From NCBI RefSeq assembly GCF_014058705.1, contig NZ_CP059692.1:811001-875000 (forward strand): 64,000 bases of DNA, read 5' to 3'. Both the position numbers and the translations under genes were made by a program. Shown here in pieces: positions 1 to 7,628 of this stretch. The notes beneath the pieces were generated by a model, which saw only the letters and a list, made by a program, of their open reading frames with translations, had not been told where the DNA came from and ran no database searches. How positions within the stretch are numbered: the first letter of the stretch is position 1; the number at the start of each line of letters is the position of its first letter. Origin of the DNA: Aureimonas mangrovi. Lineage in GTDB: Bacteria; Pseudomonadota; Alphaproteobacteria; Rhizobiales; Rhizobiaceae.

Positions 1-642
1 GCGGACGCCCTTCTGGAGCAGTTGATCGACGCGGTGCCGGATGCCGGGCAATTGCCGATCGACGAAGTGCTGCGGCAGGCGGGGCTTGCAGAACTCTCCT
101 CGCAGGCAAGGCACAAGGCGCCCGGCCAGCCTGATGCGGTCTATGAGCGCCTCGCGACCGGCCTGCCGGCAGCGATGGGGCCGGCCTATCCGGAATTCGT
201 CGGCATGAGCTACATCGCGCACTTCGTGGAGGTGCGGATCGAAGGCAGCACGCGAAGGGTGCGGGTCCCGCGCGTTGTCAGCGTTGCAGACTGCGGACGG
301 GTGGTCAGCCCGGTGACGGCCGCGAGCCAGGTGCGCGGCGGTGTCGTCGGCGGCATCGGCGCAACGCTGATGGAGATCAGCGAGATCGACCCGCGCCACG
401 GTGGCTTCCTGAACGCCGACCTCGCCGAATACGTCGTTCCAGTGAACGCCGACATCGGTGAGATCGAGGTCCATTTCGTCGACGAACCAGATCCGCTTCT
501 GAACGCAACGGGAGCGAAGGGGCTCGGGGAGGTGGCCATGACAGGCGTCGGCGCCGCCCTTGCGAACGCCATCCACCACGCGACGGGCCGCCGGCACCGC
601 AACCTGCCGATTCGCCTCGACCAGATGTGGTCTGCCCCTTGA
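1..642 (+). CDS. Molybdopterin-binding subunit of a xanthine dehydrogenase/aldehyde oxidase family enzyme (3' end only)
   Basis: The reading frame is open from the first base, so this is the C-terminal ~213 residues of a longer gene whose start lies upstream of the window. The fragment carries the segment typical of the large molybdenum hydroxylase subunit: a DCGRVVSP stretch, then a glycine-rich GGIGATLMEI stretch, then GAKGLGEVAMTG, in which the GLGE glutamate corresponds to the catalytic base of the family. These enzymes hydroxylate N-heterocycles or aldehydes using molybdenum cofactor, FeS clusters and an electron acceptor. The substrate cannot be read from this fragment. It is unlikely to be co-transcribed with the next gene, because a riboswitch and terminator intervene. 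It is a different protein from NicB at 19-22 kb. Confidence 0.85.
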   Translation, partial: ADALLEQLIDAVPDAGQLPIDEVLRQAGLAELSSQARHKAPGQPDAVYERLATGLPAAMGPAYPEFVGMSYIAHFVEVRIEGSTRRVRVPRVVSVADCGRVVSPVTAASQVRGGVVGGIGATLMEISEIDPRHGGFLNADLAEYVVPVNADIGEIEVHFVDEPDPLLNATGAKGLGEVAMTGVGAALANAIHHATGRRHRNLPIRLDQMWSAP

Positions 643-814
643 ACGGCTGGATCCTTCTTCAGGGTAGAACCATAGTTCGGGATGGACACGTTCAATGGGG
701 GAGGGTCAGCACTCCCTGTCCGCCAAGGTAGGAGACGGGCAGGCGGTCGGTACGTACGCGTTTCCATATCTTCACGTCTTGACAGAGCTTCGGCCGCGGA
801 TGACTTATCCGCCC

Positions 815-990
815 GATCCAGGTGCCGGGGGAGACCTCGGGTAAAAGGGAATCCGGTCAGGGCTCTTGCCTCACTCCGGAACTGCCCCCGCAACTGTAGG
901 CGGAGAGCCTGCCCGAAACGCCACCGCCTCAGATGAGGTTGGGAAGGCCGGGTGAGGCGACGACCCGCAAGTCAGGAAACCTGCCTGGAT
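815..990 (+). promoter_or_regulatory. Cobalamin (B12) riboswitch aptamer
   Basis: The segment has the conserved landmarks of the cobalamin aptamer in the right order: a GGTGCCGGGGGA start (821 onward), the GGGTAAAAGGGAATCCGGT block (839-857), the B12 box GCCCCCGCAACTGTAGG (884-900), and a closing GACCCGCAAGTCAGGAAACC block (962-981). In this family, adenosylcobalamin binding to the leader RNA switches off the downstream gene. The next gene encodes a B12-independent methionine synthase-like protein, the classical kind of target: it is silenced when B12 is available for MetH. The boundaries are approximate because no covariance model could be run. Confidence 0.93.
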
Positions 991-1046
991 CGATCACCTG
1001 TTCCGGCCGCGGGCGGCGTGTCGGGAGCGGCTCTTCCGCCAGGGTG

Positions 1047-1090
1047 ACATCGCTGCTTCGCGGGTTGGCCCGTGAAGCGATGTTTTGTTG
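1047..1090 (+). terminator. Rho-independent terminator, expression platform of the B12 riboswitch
   Basis: ACATCGC (1047-1053) pairs with GCGATGT (1077-1083). After a 3-nt bulge, TTCGCGGG pairs with CCCGTGAA around a TTGG loop. The stem runs straight into TTTTGTT. It sits between the aptamer (ending about 990) and the start codon at 1128. This fits transcriptional control: ligand-bound aptamer lets the terminator form, and ligand-free RNA would read through. The alternative antiterminator pairing was not worked out. Confidence 0.75.
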
Positions 1091-1127
1091 CACGGCCCCC
1101 GAAGGGCCGACCTGAAGGCATGTCACG

Positions 1128-2243
1128 ATGACGACCGAACAGACGCCCCGCCGCCGCGCTCCGCACCGCGCCGACCATGTCGGCTCTCTTCTTCGGCCGA
1201 GCGAAGTGCGCGAACTGCGCGACGCCGGTATCTTCGACGAACGCCTGCGTCAGGCCGAGGATGAAGCGGTCGGCGAACTGGTTCGGTTACAGAAGGATGC
1301 GGGCCTGCGCGTCTTCACCGACGGCGAAGTGCGCCGGCAGTTCTGGCACTACGACTTCATGGGGATGCTCAACGGCCTCGACATGAAAGCCTCGACGCGG
1401 TCGCTGCCGTTCCAGACCGAACACAAGACGCCGCCGGTCGAGGCGCACCTGACCGGACCGCTCGACTTCCCCGCCGACCACCCGATGATCGAGCACTTCA
1501 CCTTCCTGAAGGGTCTGGTCAAGCCGGAAGACGGCATCGCCAAGATTTCGATCCCCGGTCCGTCGGCCTGTCATTTTCGCATGGAAGCCGAGAACATCGA
1601 GTACGCTCCCTATCGCGACGACGAGGTCCTCTTCGCCGACATCGCCGAGACGTACAGGAAGGCGGTTCAGGCCTTCTACGACGCCGGCTGCCGCTACCTG
1701 CAGCTCGACGACATCTTCTTCGCCTATCTCGGCGACGAGAAGCAGCGCGAGCAGCGCCGCGCCCGCGGGCAGGATCCCGACAAGCTGATCGAGCGCTACG
1801 CCTGGATGCTCGAGGAGGCGATCAAGGACCGTCCCGCAGACCTCGTGGTCGGCATGCACATGTGCCGCGGCAACTTCCGCTCCTCGCACGTCGCCGAAGG
1901 CGGCTACGACGCGGCGGCCGATGCGATCTTCAACCACACGTCGGTCGACGTCTACTTCATGGAGTACGACACGGAGCGCGCCGGCGGGCTGGAGCCCCTC
2001 AGGCTCCTGCCGAAGGGCGACAAGCGGGTCATGGCGGGCTTCATCACCACCAAGACCGGCGAGCTGGAGAGCATGGACTGGCTGCGCTCCAAGTTCGAAG
2101 AGGCGTCGCGCTACGTCGACATGGACCAGCTCGGCATCGCGCCGCAGTGCGGCTTCGCATCCACCGAGCATGGCAATGCCATCACCGAGGATGAGGAACG
2201 CCGCAAGCTGGAACTCGTGGTGAAGACGGCGGAGGCGATCTAG
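1128..2243 (+). CDS. B12-independent methionine synthase-like protein (MetE C-terminal domain, COG0620 type)
   Basis: 371 residues, the size of the short stand-alone MetE-like proteins and not the ~750-residue two-domain MetE. Members use zinc to activate a thiol and transfer a methyl group to homocysteine or a related thiol. The zinc ligands of the family are visible: His244 and Cys246 (GMHMCRGN), Glu279 (FMEYD) and Cys341 (PQCGF). An AAGG ribosome site at 1114 precedes the ATG at 1128. The B12 riboswitch and terminator upstream imply that it replaces a B12-dependent activity when cobalamin is scarce, which supports a role in methionine formation. The methyl donor is not known from sequence. 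The family also includes members acting on other thiols, so the exact reaction is inferred. Confidence 0.85.
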   Translation: MTTEQTPRRRAPHRADHVGSLLRPSEVRELRDAGIFDERLRQAEDEAVGELVRLQKDAGLRVFTDGEVRRQFWHYDFMGMLNGLDMKASTRSLPFQTEHKTPPVEAHLTGPLDFPADHPMIEHFTFLKGLVKPEDGIAKISIPGPSACHFRMEAENIEYAPYRDDEVLFADIAETYRKAVQAFYDAGCRYLQLDDIFFAYLGDEKQREQRRARGQDPDKLIERYAWMLEEAIKDRPADLVVGMHMCRGNFRSSHVAEGGYDAAADAIFNHTSVDVYFMEYDTERAGGLEPLRLLPKGDKRVMAGFITTKTGELESMDWLRSKFEEASRYVDMDQLGIAPQCGFASTEHGNAITEDEERRKLELVVKTAEAI

Positions 2244-2301
2244 GGCGAGAACTGATCCGCTTCGACCGCCTGTCCCTGTCTCTCATCCAAGGAACGTCCC
2301 G

Positions 2302-3276
2302 ATGAAGAACCTCAAGCGCGTCGTCCTCGCCGCAGCGCTCCTGGTCGTCGCTCCCGCCTCGGCCGAAACGCTGAAGCTCGCTCATTTCGTCGCGCCGACT
2401 CACACGTTGACCGAAGCCATCGTCACGCCGTTGACCGAGGGCATCGCGCCGTCGGGCCTGGTGATCGAAACTTATCCGGCGGGAAAGCTCGGTGCCGGTC
2501 CTGCCGACCAGTATGTCCGGGTCGTGCAGGGCGTCGCCGATATCGTCTGGGGCCTGCCGGGCTACACCTCCTCGCAGTTTCCGCTCGCCATGCTGACCGA
2601 ACTGCCGGGCGCGCAGCCCGACGGAATGACCGGCGCCGATTTCCTCTGGAACGGCTACGACGCGGGGCTTCTGGAGCGGGAGTTTCCGCGAACCGAGCCA
2701 CTGGCGCTGTGGACCGCCGAGCCCGCGGTCCTTATTCTGCGCGACCACGAAGTTCGCGAGCCGCAGGATCTGCGCGGCCTGAAGATCCGGGTTTCCTCCT
2801 CAATCACAGGCGAGATCGTGCAGGCGCTCGGGGCGATCCCGGTTCAGATGGCGGCCACCGACGTCTACAACGCGATGCAGACCGGCCTCGTCGATGGCGT
2901 CATCACCGGCTCTTCGGCGATCTCGGATTTTCGCTTCGACGAGGTTCTGTCGCACGTCACGCTCGGTATCCCGCTCGGCAACCAGTCCTTTTACGTCGTC
3001 GCCAATGCGGCGCGTGTCGGGAGCCTGCCGGACAGCGAGCGTGAAGCTCTTCGTGCGGCGAGCGGACGCGAGCTCTCGCGTCATGCCGAAGCGGCCTGGA
3101 ACGCCAAGGGTGAGAGCGCCATCGCGGCGCTTCGCGAACGCGATCAGGGGATCGTCACCGAACTGACCCCCGACGAGATGTCCGCCTTTGAGGCGATTCT
3201 CCTGCCTCTCACGCAGGAGAAGGTTGCCGAACTCGGGGCTGAAGAGGCCTTCGCCACCATGCGGGGCGGGCAGTGA
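2302..3276 (+). CDS. dctP: TRAP transporter periplasmic solute-binding protein (DctP family)
   Basis: 324 residues starting with a Sec signal peptide (basic MKNLKR, hydrophobic core, likely cut after PASA near residue 20). The mature part begins LKLAHF, as is usual for DctP binding proteins, and contains LRGLKIRVSSSITGEIVQALGA and ATDVYNAMQTGLVDGVITG, the conserved central region around the carboxylate-binding arginine. It captures an organic acid in the periplasm and hands it to the membrane subunits encoded next. An AAGGAA ribosome site lies 8 bases before the ATG. The stop overlaps the start of the small permease gene by 4 bases. The ligand is unknown. Confidence 0.9.
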   Translation: MKNLKRVVLAAALLVVAPASAETLKLAHFVAPTHTLTEAIVTPLTEGIAPSGLVIETYPAGKLGAGPADQYVRVVQGVADIVWGLPGYTSSQFPLAMLTELPGAQPDGMTGADFLWNGYDAGLLEREFPRTEPLALWTAEPAVLILRDHEVREPQDLRGLKIRVSSSITGEIVQALGAIPVQMAATDVYNAMQTGLVDGVITGSSAISDFRFDEVLSHVTLGIPLGNQSFYVVANAARVGSLPDSEREALRAASGRELSRHAEAAWNAKGESAIAALRERDQGIVTELTPDEMSAFEAILLPLTQEKVAELGAEEAFATMRGGQ

Positions 3277-3764
3277 ACACAAGCCTCGTTGAGCGCGGCA
3301 TCGACGCGCTCGCCCGGTTCTGCGCGCGCCTTGCCGGTGCGGTACTCCTCGGCGTCACTGCCATGCTGCTTGCCGACGTCGCCGGCCGGTTCTTCGGCCA
3401 CCCGCTTTTCGGCGCGCAGGACGTGGCGGAGATGTCGATGGTGATCATCACCTTCGGTGTCGTCGCGCTCCTCGACAGGCGCGGCGATCAGATCCGCGTT
3501 GATCTCTTCGGTCCGGTCATGTCGGCGCGGTTCCGGCGCGTGGTGGATCGCCTGTCCTCGCTTCTCGCCGCTGTCATCTGGCTGACCCTCGCCTGGACGC
3601 AGGTGGATGCGGCGGAGCTTTCGAGTCTTCTGTCGCTCTCCACCAACATCCTCGGCATCCCGCGCGCGCCGTTCGAATATGCACTGGCCGCCTTTGCCGC
3701 CACCGCCGGCGTCAGCGCGCTGGCGAGCGCTTTCCTGCCGTGCAGGAGCCAGCCTCATGCCTGA
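3273..3764 (+). CDS. dctQ: TRAP transporter small permease subunit (DctQ family)
   Basis: 163 residues with four predicted membrane segments and the family signature region GAQDVAEMSMVIITFGVVALLDRRGDQIRVDL. It starts at a GTG inside the stop region of dctP (GTGA overlap), which indicates translational coupling. DctQ stabilises the large DctM permease and links it to the binding protein in the cytoplasmic membrane. The C-terminal end overlaps the dctM start by 8 bases. The three genes form a complete canonical DctPQM set that uses a sodium gradient rather than ATP. Confidence 0.88.
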   Translation: MNTSLVERGIDALARFCARLAGAVLLGVTAMLLADVAGRFFGHPLFGAQDVAEMSMVIITFGVVALLDRRGDQIRVDLFGPVMSARFRRVVDRLSSLLAAVIWLTLAWTQVDAAELSSLLSLSTNILGIPRAPFEYALAAFAATAGVSALASAFLPCRSQPHA

Positions 3765-5073
3765 GACGCTCGCCGGCCTCCTCGGCATCTTCGCGCTTCT
3801 CGCCCTGATTCTTCTTCGCGTGCCGGTGGCGTTCGCCATGTTCGCGATCGGGTTCGTCGGCATCACGGCGCTGTCGGGCGTGAATGCCGCCCTGGCGCTT
3901 CTAGCTTCGGAGTCGTTTGCGCTCGCCGCTCGCTACGAACTCATCGTCATCCCGCTCTTTATTCTGATGGGCAATCTGGCGACGCGCTCAGGAATGAGCC
4001 GCGAGCTCTATGCCGCCGCATACGTCCTCGTCGGGCGCCTGCGCGGCGGGCTCGCCATGGCGACGCTTCTCGGCTGCGGCGCCTTCGCCGCCCTCTGCGG
4101 TTCCTCGATCGCCTCCGCGCTGACGATGGGCAAGGTCTCGCTCGGCGAAATGGAACGATACCGCTATTCGCCGCGCCTCGCGACGGCGACCGTGGCGGCG
4201 GGCGGTACGCTCGGCATCCTGATCCCGCCCTCCACCGGCTTCGTGATCTACGCGATCCTGACCGAGCAATCGATCGGACGCCTTTTCCTTGCGGGGCTCC
4301 TGCCGGGTCTCCTGCTTCTAGCCCTCTTCATGCTGACTGTAGCGCTTCTCTGCCGGCTGAACCCGGACGCCGGGCCGGCGGGCGAGCGGCCCACGCGGGG
4401 GTTGGGCCGGCGTGCGATTGCCGGCGCCGTTCCGGGCCTCGGCGTGATCGTAGCCACGATCGGCGGGCTCTACGCCGGCCTCTTCTCCCCGGTCGAAGCG
4501 GCGGCCGTGGGCTCGGGGCTCCTCGCGATCCTTGGCCTCGTGCGCCGTGAAATCCGCTTGAAAGACCTGTGGGACGCGGGCCGGGACTCGGCGATGACAT
4601 CGGCGACGGTCATGCTGATCCTGATCGCCGCCCATCTCGTCAATCCGTTCCTGGCGCTCAGCCACATTCCGCAATGGGTTGGCGAGGCGTTGACCGGCAG
4701 CGGTCTCTCGCCCTATGCGGTCCTGGCGCTGATCATCCTGGCTTATCTCCTGCTCGGCATGTTCATGGACGGCTTCGCCATGCTCGTGCTGACGCTGCCG
4801 ATTTTCTTCCCGGTCGTGATGGCGCTCGGCTTCGATCCGATCTGGTTCGGCGTCATCGTCATGATCGTCCTGGAGATCGGTCTTCTGTCGCCGCCGGTCG
4901 GCATGAACGTCTTCATCGTCCATTCCATTGCGCGGCACGTTCCGCAGTCGCAGATCTACCGCGGCGTCCTGCCGTTCTGGGCGGCGATGATCGTGGCGCT
5001 CGCGATCCTCGTCGCGATCCCGCAGATCGCCACGACCTTGCCCGACTGGGTCATGGGCGTTTCCAGCCGCTGA
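3757..5073 (+). CDS. dctM: TRAP transporter large permease subunit (DctM family)
   Basis: About 439 residues, the normal DctM size, with a dozen or so hydrophobic segments. Recognisable motifs are [14 protein letters not shown] near the N-terminus, the [17 protein letters not shown] loop and [13 protein letters not shown] near the C-terminus. I chose the ATG at 3757, which overlaps the dctQ end, over upstream in-frame positions inside dctQ, because the protein then begins PETLAGLLG, as DctM proteins do. It is the transport channel of the TRAP system encoded from 2302. Downstream the sequence decays into pseudogene remnants, so this is the last gene of the operon. Confidence 0.9.
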   Translation: MPETLAGLLGIFALLALILLRVPVAFAMFAIGFVGITALSGVNAALALLASESFALAARYELIVIPLFILMGNLATRSGMSRELYAAAYVLVGRLRGGLAMATLLGCGAFAALCGSSIASALTMGKVSLGEMERYRYSPRLATATVAAGGTLGILIPPSTGFVIYAILTEQSIGRLFLAGLLPGLLLLALFMLTVALLCRLNPDAGPAGERPTRGLGRRAIAGAVPGLGVIVATIGGLYAGLFSPVEAAAVGSGLLAILGLVRREIRLKDLWDAGRDSAMTSATVMLILIAAHLVNPFLALSHIPQWVGEALTGSGLSPYAVLALIILAYLLLGMFMDGFAMLVLTLPIFFPVVMALGFDPIWFGVIVMIVLEIGLLSPPVGMNVFIVHSIARHVPQSQIYRGVLPFWAAMIVALAILVAIPQIATTLPDWVMGVSSR

Positions 5074-5078
5074 GAAGG

Positions 5079-5237
5079 GGGGAAGCGAACCAGTTGCCCT
5101 TCTCGTAGTCGGCATCGATGAGGGGTACGGCGTGCTTTTCGGCAAAGCGCACATTCTCGTCCTTTCGCAGAAGTTACTCCCGCGCAGGATGGATGTTCGG
5201 CTTGTAGAAGAAGAACGTGTAGTCGATGCCGGAGGCC
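5079..5237 (-). pseudogene. Remnant of queH (epoxyqueuosine reductase, DUF208)
   Basis: Read on the minus strand, the segment encodes SGIDYTFFFYKPNIHPARE, a TAA stop (5176-5174), then [20 protein letters not shown] and ADYEKGNWF. This matches the N-terminal region of QueH, which reduces epoxyqueuosine to queuosine in tRNA. The in-frame TAA stands where the family normally has a tyrosine codon (TAC to TAA). Only about 53 of roughly 200 or more codons remain and the start is missing. It abuts the dctM 3' end and the tRNA-Ser remnant, so it was probably left behind by an insertion and deletion event. Confidence 0.6.
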
Positions 5238-5309
5238 GACTAATCTAGGAACTGGACAATCGCGTTTGCTATTCCAGCTGTACCTACAGCGTTTGGATGC
5301 CTGTCAGGC

Positions 5310-5341
5310 TGGCGGAGGGAGCGGGATTCGAACCTGCGATA
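5310..5341 (-). other. tRNA-Ser 3'-end remnant (possible attachment-site scar)
   Basis: The minus strand reads TATCGCAGGTTCGAATC followed by CCGCTCCCTCCGCCA. This is the end of the variable arm, the T arm with the invariant GGTTCGAATC, the acceptor 3' strand and the encoded CCA of a bacterial serine tRNA. One T-stem pair is mismatched, and no anticodon arm or 5' half lies next to it, so it is not a functional tRNA. A short 3' tRNA copy beside transposase debris is what remains after an element integrates at a tRNA gene. The element itself is not visible. Confidence 0.6.
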
Positions 5342-5559
5342 CCTAAAAGCGCTGAACGATCAGATGTTTGGCCGACCATACAATTTCAACAGTGTTCTAG
5401 TCGGAACATTCGCTGGAACAAGTGGTCGCTGTCAACGGCGTCCAAGAACTATCCAAAGGACATGGTTGCGCTACCACGGCTTCGACCTTGGGCTCGGCGG
5501 CACGCAATTCGTGCGCGGCGTTTCGTTTTCCTTTGGCGACCGGATGACACGACGAACGA

Positions 5560-5775
5560 GCTGCGCTTCTCGCCGGCAATCGACCCGCGGTTCAGCTATC
5601 GCGGTGAAGACGTCGTTCAGGCGCTGGAACGCATCTGCGGCGAGGTCGGCTATCCGAAGGCCATCCGGGTCGACCAGGGATCGGAGTTCATCTCCCGCGA
5701 CCTTGATCTCTGGGCCTATCAGAAAGACGTCGTTCTCGACTTCTCGCGCCCGGGGAAGCCGACGGATACGGATGT
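5560..5775 (+). pseudogene. IS3-type transposase (orfB integrase core) fragment
   Basis: The translated segment contains YRGEDVVQALERICGEVG, YPKAIRVDQGSEFISRD and DFSRPGKPTD, the middle of an rve-type integrase core, with the second catalytic aspartate in VDQGSEF. It breaks off just after GKPTD, where intact relatives continue with the region carrying the catalytic glutamate. No start codon, first aspartate region or terminal inverted repeats are seen. The copy is inactive and is truncated against the IS110 remnant on the other strand. Confidence 0.7.
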
Positions 5776-5789
5776 TGTTGGAAAGCGTT

Positions 5790-6420
5790 TTACGCCGGCG
5801 CTGGTCGATTCTTCGATGGCTTTCCCGCAGCGGGTCGGGTTCGCCATCTGGATGTGAAGTCGGCATAGGTCCTCTCGGCTGCTTCGACGGGCGCCCGCTC
5901 AGCGGCCCGCTTCTCCGGGATGTTGTAGTTGTAGGCTGCCCCGCGCTTGGCGTGCTCGGCTGGTCGCCCGGCCTTCAGCTCGATGCTTCGGAACTTGCGC
6001 GCCAGAAGGGCCGGTCGCACCCAGATGTAGTCTTCGTTCTTCGTCAGCATGTGCCAGATGATCATCGCCAGCTTGCGGGCCGTCGCAACGGCCGCGATCG
6101 GCTTGCCCCGTTTGGCTGCGATGCGCTGAAAGAAGGCGCGCAAGGGTCCGGGCGAGCGCGCTGCCGCCCATGCCGCTTCGACCAGCATGCCACGCGCCTG
6201 GCCTCGACCCTGCTTGGTGATCCGCCCGTGATAGGCCGGCCCTTCGCCGGACTGCCGGGTGCTCGGGTTCAGGCCGAAGTAGCCGACAAGCTTCGTGGAT
6301 CGGCAAAGCGCCGGATATCGCCGATGGCCGCTGCAACGCCGGACGCAACCGTCATGTCGATCCGTGTCTGCAGATCGGCCTGATCGCCGCGCCGGGACTC
6401 ATAGGTGTAGAGCGAGCGAC
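5790..6420 (-). pseudogene. IS110-family transposase, 5'-truncated and frameshifted
   Basis: Minus-strand translation gives TRIDMTVASGVAAAIGDIRR then FADPR, a one-base deletion near 6290, then KLVGYFGLNPSTRQSGEG and AYHGRITKQGRGQARGMLVE. This is the transposase_20 domain that forms the C-terminal half of IS110/IS116/IS902 transposases. The N-terminal DEDD half is missing. In intact copies CGAAAGCTTGTC would be expected; here it is CGAAGCTTGTC, which explains the frame break. The copy cannot be functional. The flanks are too eroded to recognise element ends or a bridge RNA. Confidence 0.75.
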
Positions 6421-6483
6421 CGACCTTTCCCGCGCCGATCGCGAGTGGCGTCGACCCTCTAGAGAAAGGTCGCCGGCGGGTTT

Positions 6484-6500
6484 TTTTAGTATGTGTGTAA
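6484..6500 (+). promoter_or_regulatory. Putative nic-regulon site upstream of the nadC-like gene (TTAGTAT motif)
   Basis: TTTTAGTATGTGTGTAA lies 270 bases before the nadC-like start. The core TTAGTATRYRY is shared with sites directly before nicA (18627) and nicC (22663). In the nicC promoter the TAGTAT part sits where a -10 element should be. The motif therefore probably marks promoter plus operator of one regulon, with NicR the obvious candidate regulator. This rests on sequence similarity and position only. Confidence 0.4.
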
Positions 6501-6623
6501 ATCCCCCGTAGCGCGAAATCGTCTGCTGTAATTCTAAGCGTTAAGGCCACCAACATGCCTAAACCGGCAGCGCTGCCTCATTCTGTTTCTGTGGGGTCTG
6601 GGCGTAAGATATTGAAAACAATA

Positions 6624-6663
6624 GTATAAAAATAAATTTTGACGGCCTAACTTGTTTTTATAC
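6624..6663. promoter_or_regulatory. AT-rich inverted repeat in the nadC leader
   Basis: GTATAAAAA (6624-6632) and TTTTTATAC (6655-6663) form a perfect 9-bp inverted repeat with a 22-base spacer, about 110 bases before the nadC start. The spacing would place both arms on the same DNA face for a dimeric repressor. TTGACG (6639-6644) inside the spacer followed after 16 bases by TACGAA could be a weak promoter. The whole stretch 6451-6769 has no gene; this repeat and the TTAGTAT site are the only structure I see in it. Confidence 0.35.
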
Positions 6664-6769
6664 GAACAAAATGGCTAGCATCCAGCTGCTACTGAGGACC
6701 GAGACTCTCAAGTAACTCCCGGTGGCCTCGCCTAGCGATAAGCGCCCAGCGCATCGGAGGAATTTGCGG

Positions 6770-7606
6770 ATGTATGATAAGTTCGTCGCCCAGAAGCTGA
6801 TTGATCTCTGGCTTACCGAAGATATCGGCTGCTTCGATCTAACAGCCCAGCTCATGGTCGACGCGAAGGCGCAGGCGACGTTCTACATGAATGCGCGCGA
6901 GGAGATGACACTCGCCGGCGTCGAGGTCGCTGCGCAGGTTTTCCGCAGTTACGATCCCAGCTGCAAGGTCGAGCTGCGCTGCAATGACGGTGACGTCGTT
7001 GAAAAGGGCACCGTCCTGATGGTCATCTCCGGGCCAGGGCAGTCGCTGCTGACGGCCGAACGCACCGCCCTCAACATCGCCCAGCGTCTGTCCGGCATCG
7101 CCACCGAGACAGCGAAGTACGTTAAGGCGATCGAGCACACCAAGGCTCGTCTTCTAGACACGCGCAAGACGACGCCGGGCCTGCGCATGCTGGAGAAGCA
7201 CGCGGCCGTCTGCGGCGGGGCGTTGAACCACCGGCTTGGGCTCGACAGCGGCGTGATGCTCAAAGACAACCATATCGCCGTATGCGGCAGCATCGAGGCC
7301 GCCGTGAAGCGCGCCCGCAGGCATCTTCCTGCGCTGACCAAGATCGAGGTCGAGGCCGACCGGATCGAGCAGGTTCGCGAGGCGCTCGACGCCGGTGCTG
7401 ACGTCATCATGCTCGACAACATGGAGAACGAGGCGATGGTCGAGGCTGTGCGTCTCGTCAATGGCAGAGCCCTCGTCGAGGCATCGGGGGGCATCCGCCT
7501 CGACACCATCGCCGGAAAGGCGGAAACGGGCGTCGATTTCGTTTCCACCAGCCGCCCGTTCCAGTCCGCTCCGGCCGTCGATATCGGCCTCGACGACGAG
7601 GCATGA
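6770..7606 (+). CDS. nadC: Nicotinate-nucleotide pyrophosphorylase (carboxylating), quinolinate phosphoribosyltransferase
   Basis: 278 residues from the ATG at 6770, chosen because GGAGG lies 8 bases upstream; in-frame upstream codons lack a ribosome site. NadC condenses quinolinate with PRPP to nicotinate mononucleotide, CO2 and PPi. The catalytic signature is complete: TAERTALNIAQRLSG, LLDTRKTTPGLRMLEKHA, NHRLGL, MLKDNHI and the C-terminal SGGI. ModD relatives diverge in this signature, which favours a true NadC. There is no nadA or nadB nearby. It sits 22 bases ahead of the kinase-phosphorylase fusion gene and upstream of a nicotinate degradation locus, so a catabolic rather than biosynthetic role is inferred: decarboxylating quinolinate to feed nicotinate breakdown. 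Confidence 0.9.
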   Translation: MYDKFVAQKLIDLWLTEDIGCFDLTAQLMVDAKAQATFYMNAREEMTLAGVEVAAQVFRSYDPSCKVELRCNDGDVVEKGTVLMVISGPGQSLLTAERTALNIAQRLSGIATETAKYVKAIEHTKARLLDTRKTTPGLRMLEKHAAVCGGALNHRLGLDSGVMLKDNHIAVCGSIEAAVKRARRHLPALTKIEVEADRIEQVREALDAGADVIMLDNMENEAMVEAVRLVNGRALVEASGGIRLDTIAGKAETGVDFVSTSRPFQSAPAVDIGLDDEA

Positions 7607-7628
7607 GGTCCTGAGGCGGGGGTCGGAC

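Noticed and set aside
5310-5400. A functional tRNA-Ser gene
   Set aside because: Only the T arm and acceptor 3' strand are present; no D arm or anticodon arm can be folded from the adjacent sequence.
5790-6700. IS110 bridge RNA
   Set aside because: The transposase is a 5'-truncated pseudogene and element ends cannot be placed, so a bridge RNA cannot be supported.
6770-7606. ModD (molybdenum transport) as the identity of the nadC-like gene
   Set aside because: The DTRKTTPGLR, NHR and KDNH signatures match NadC, and no molybdate transport genes are adjacent.
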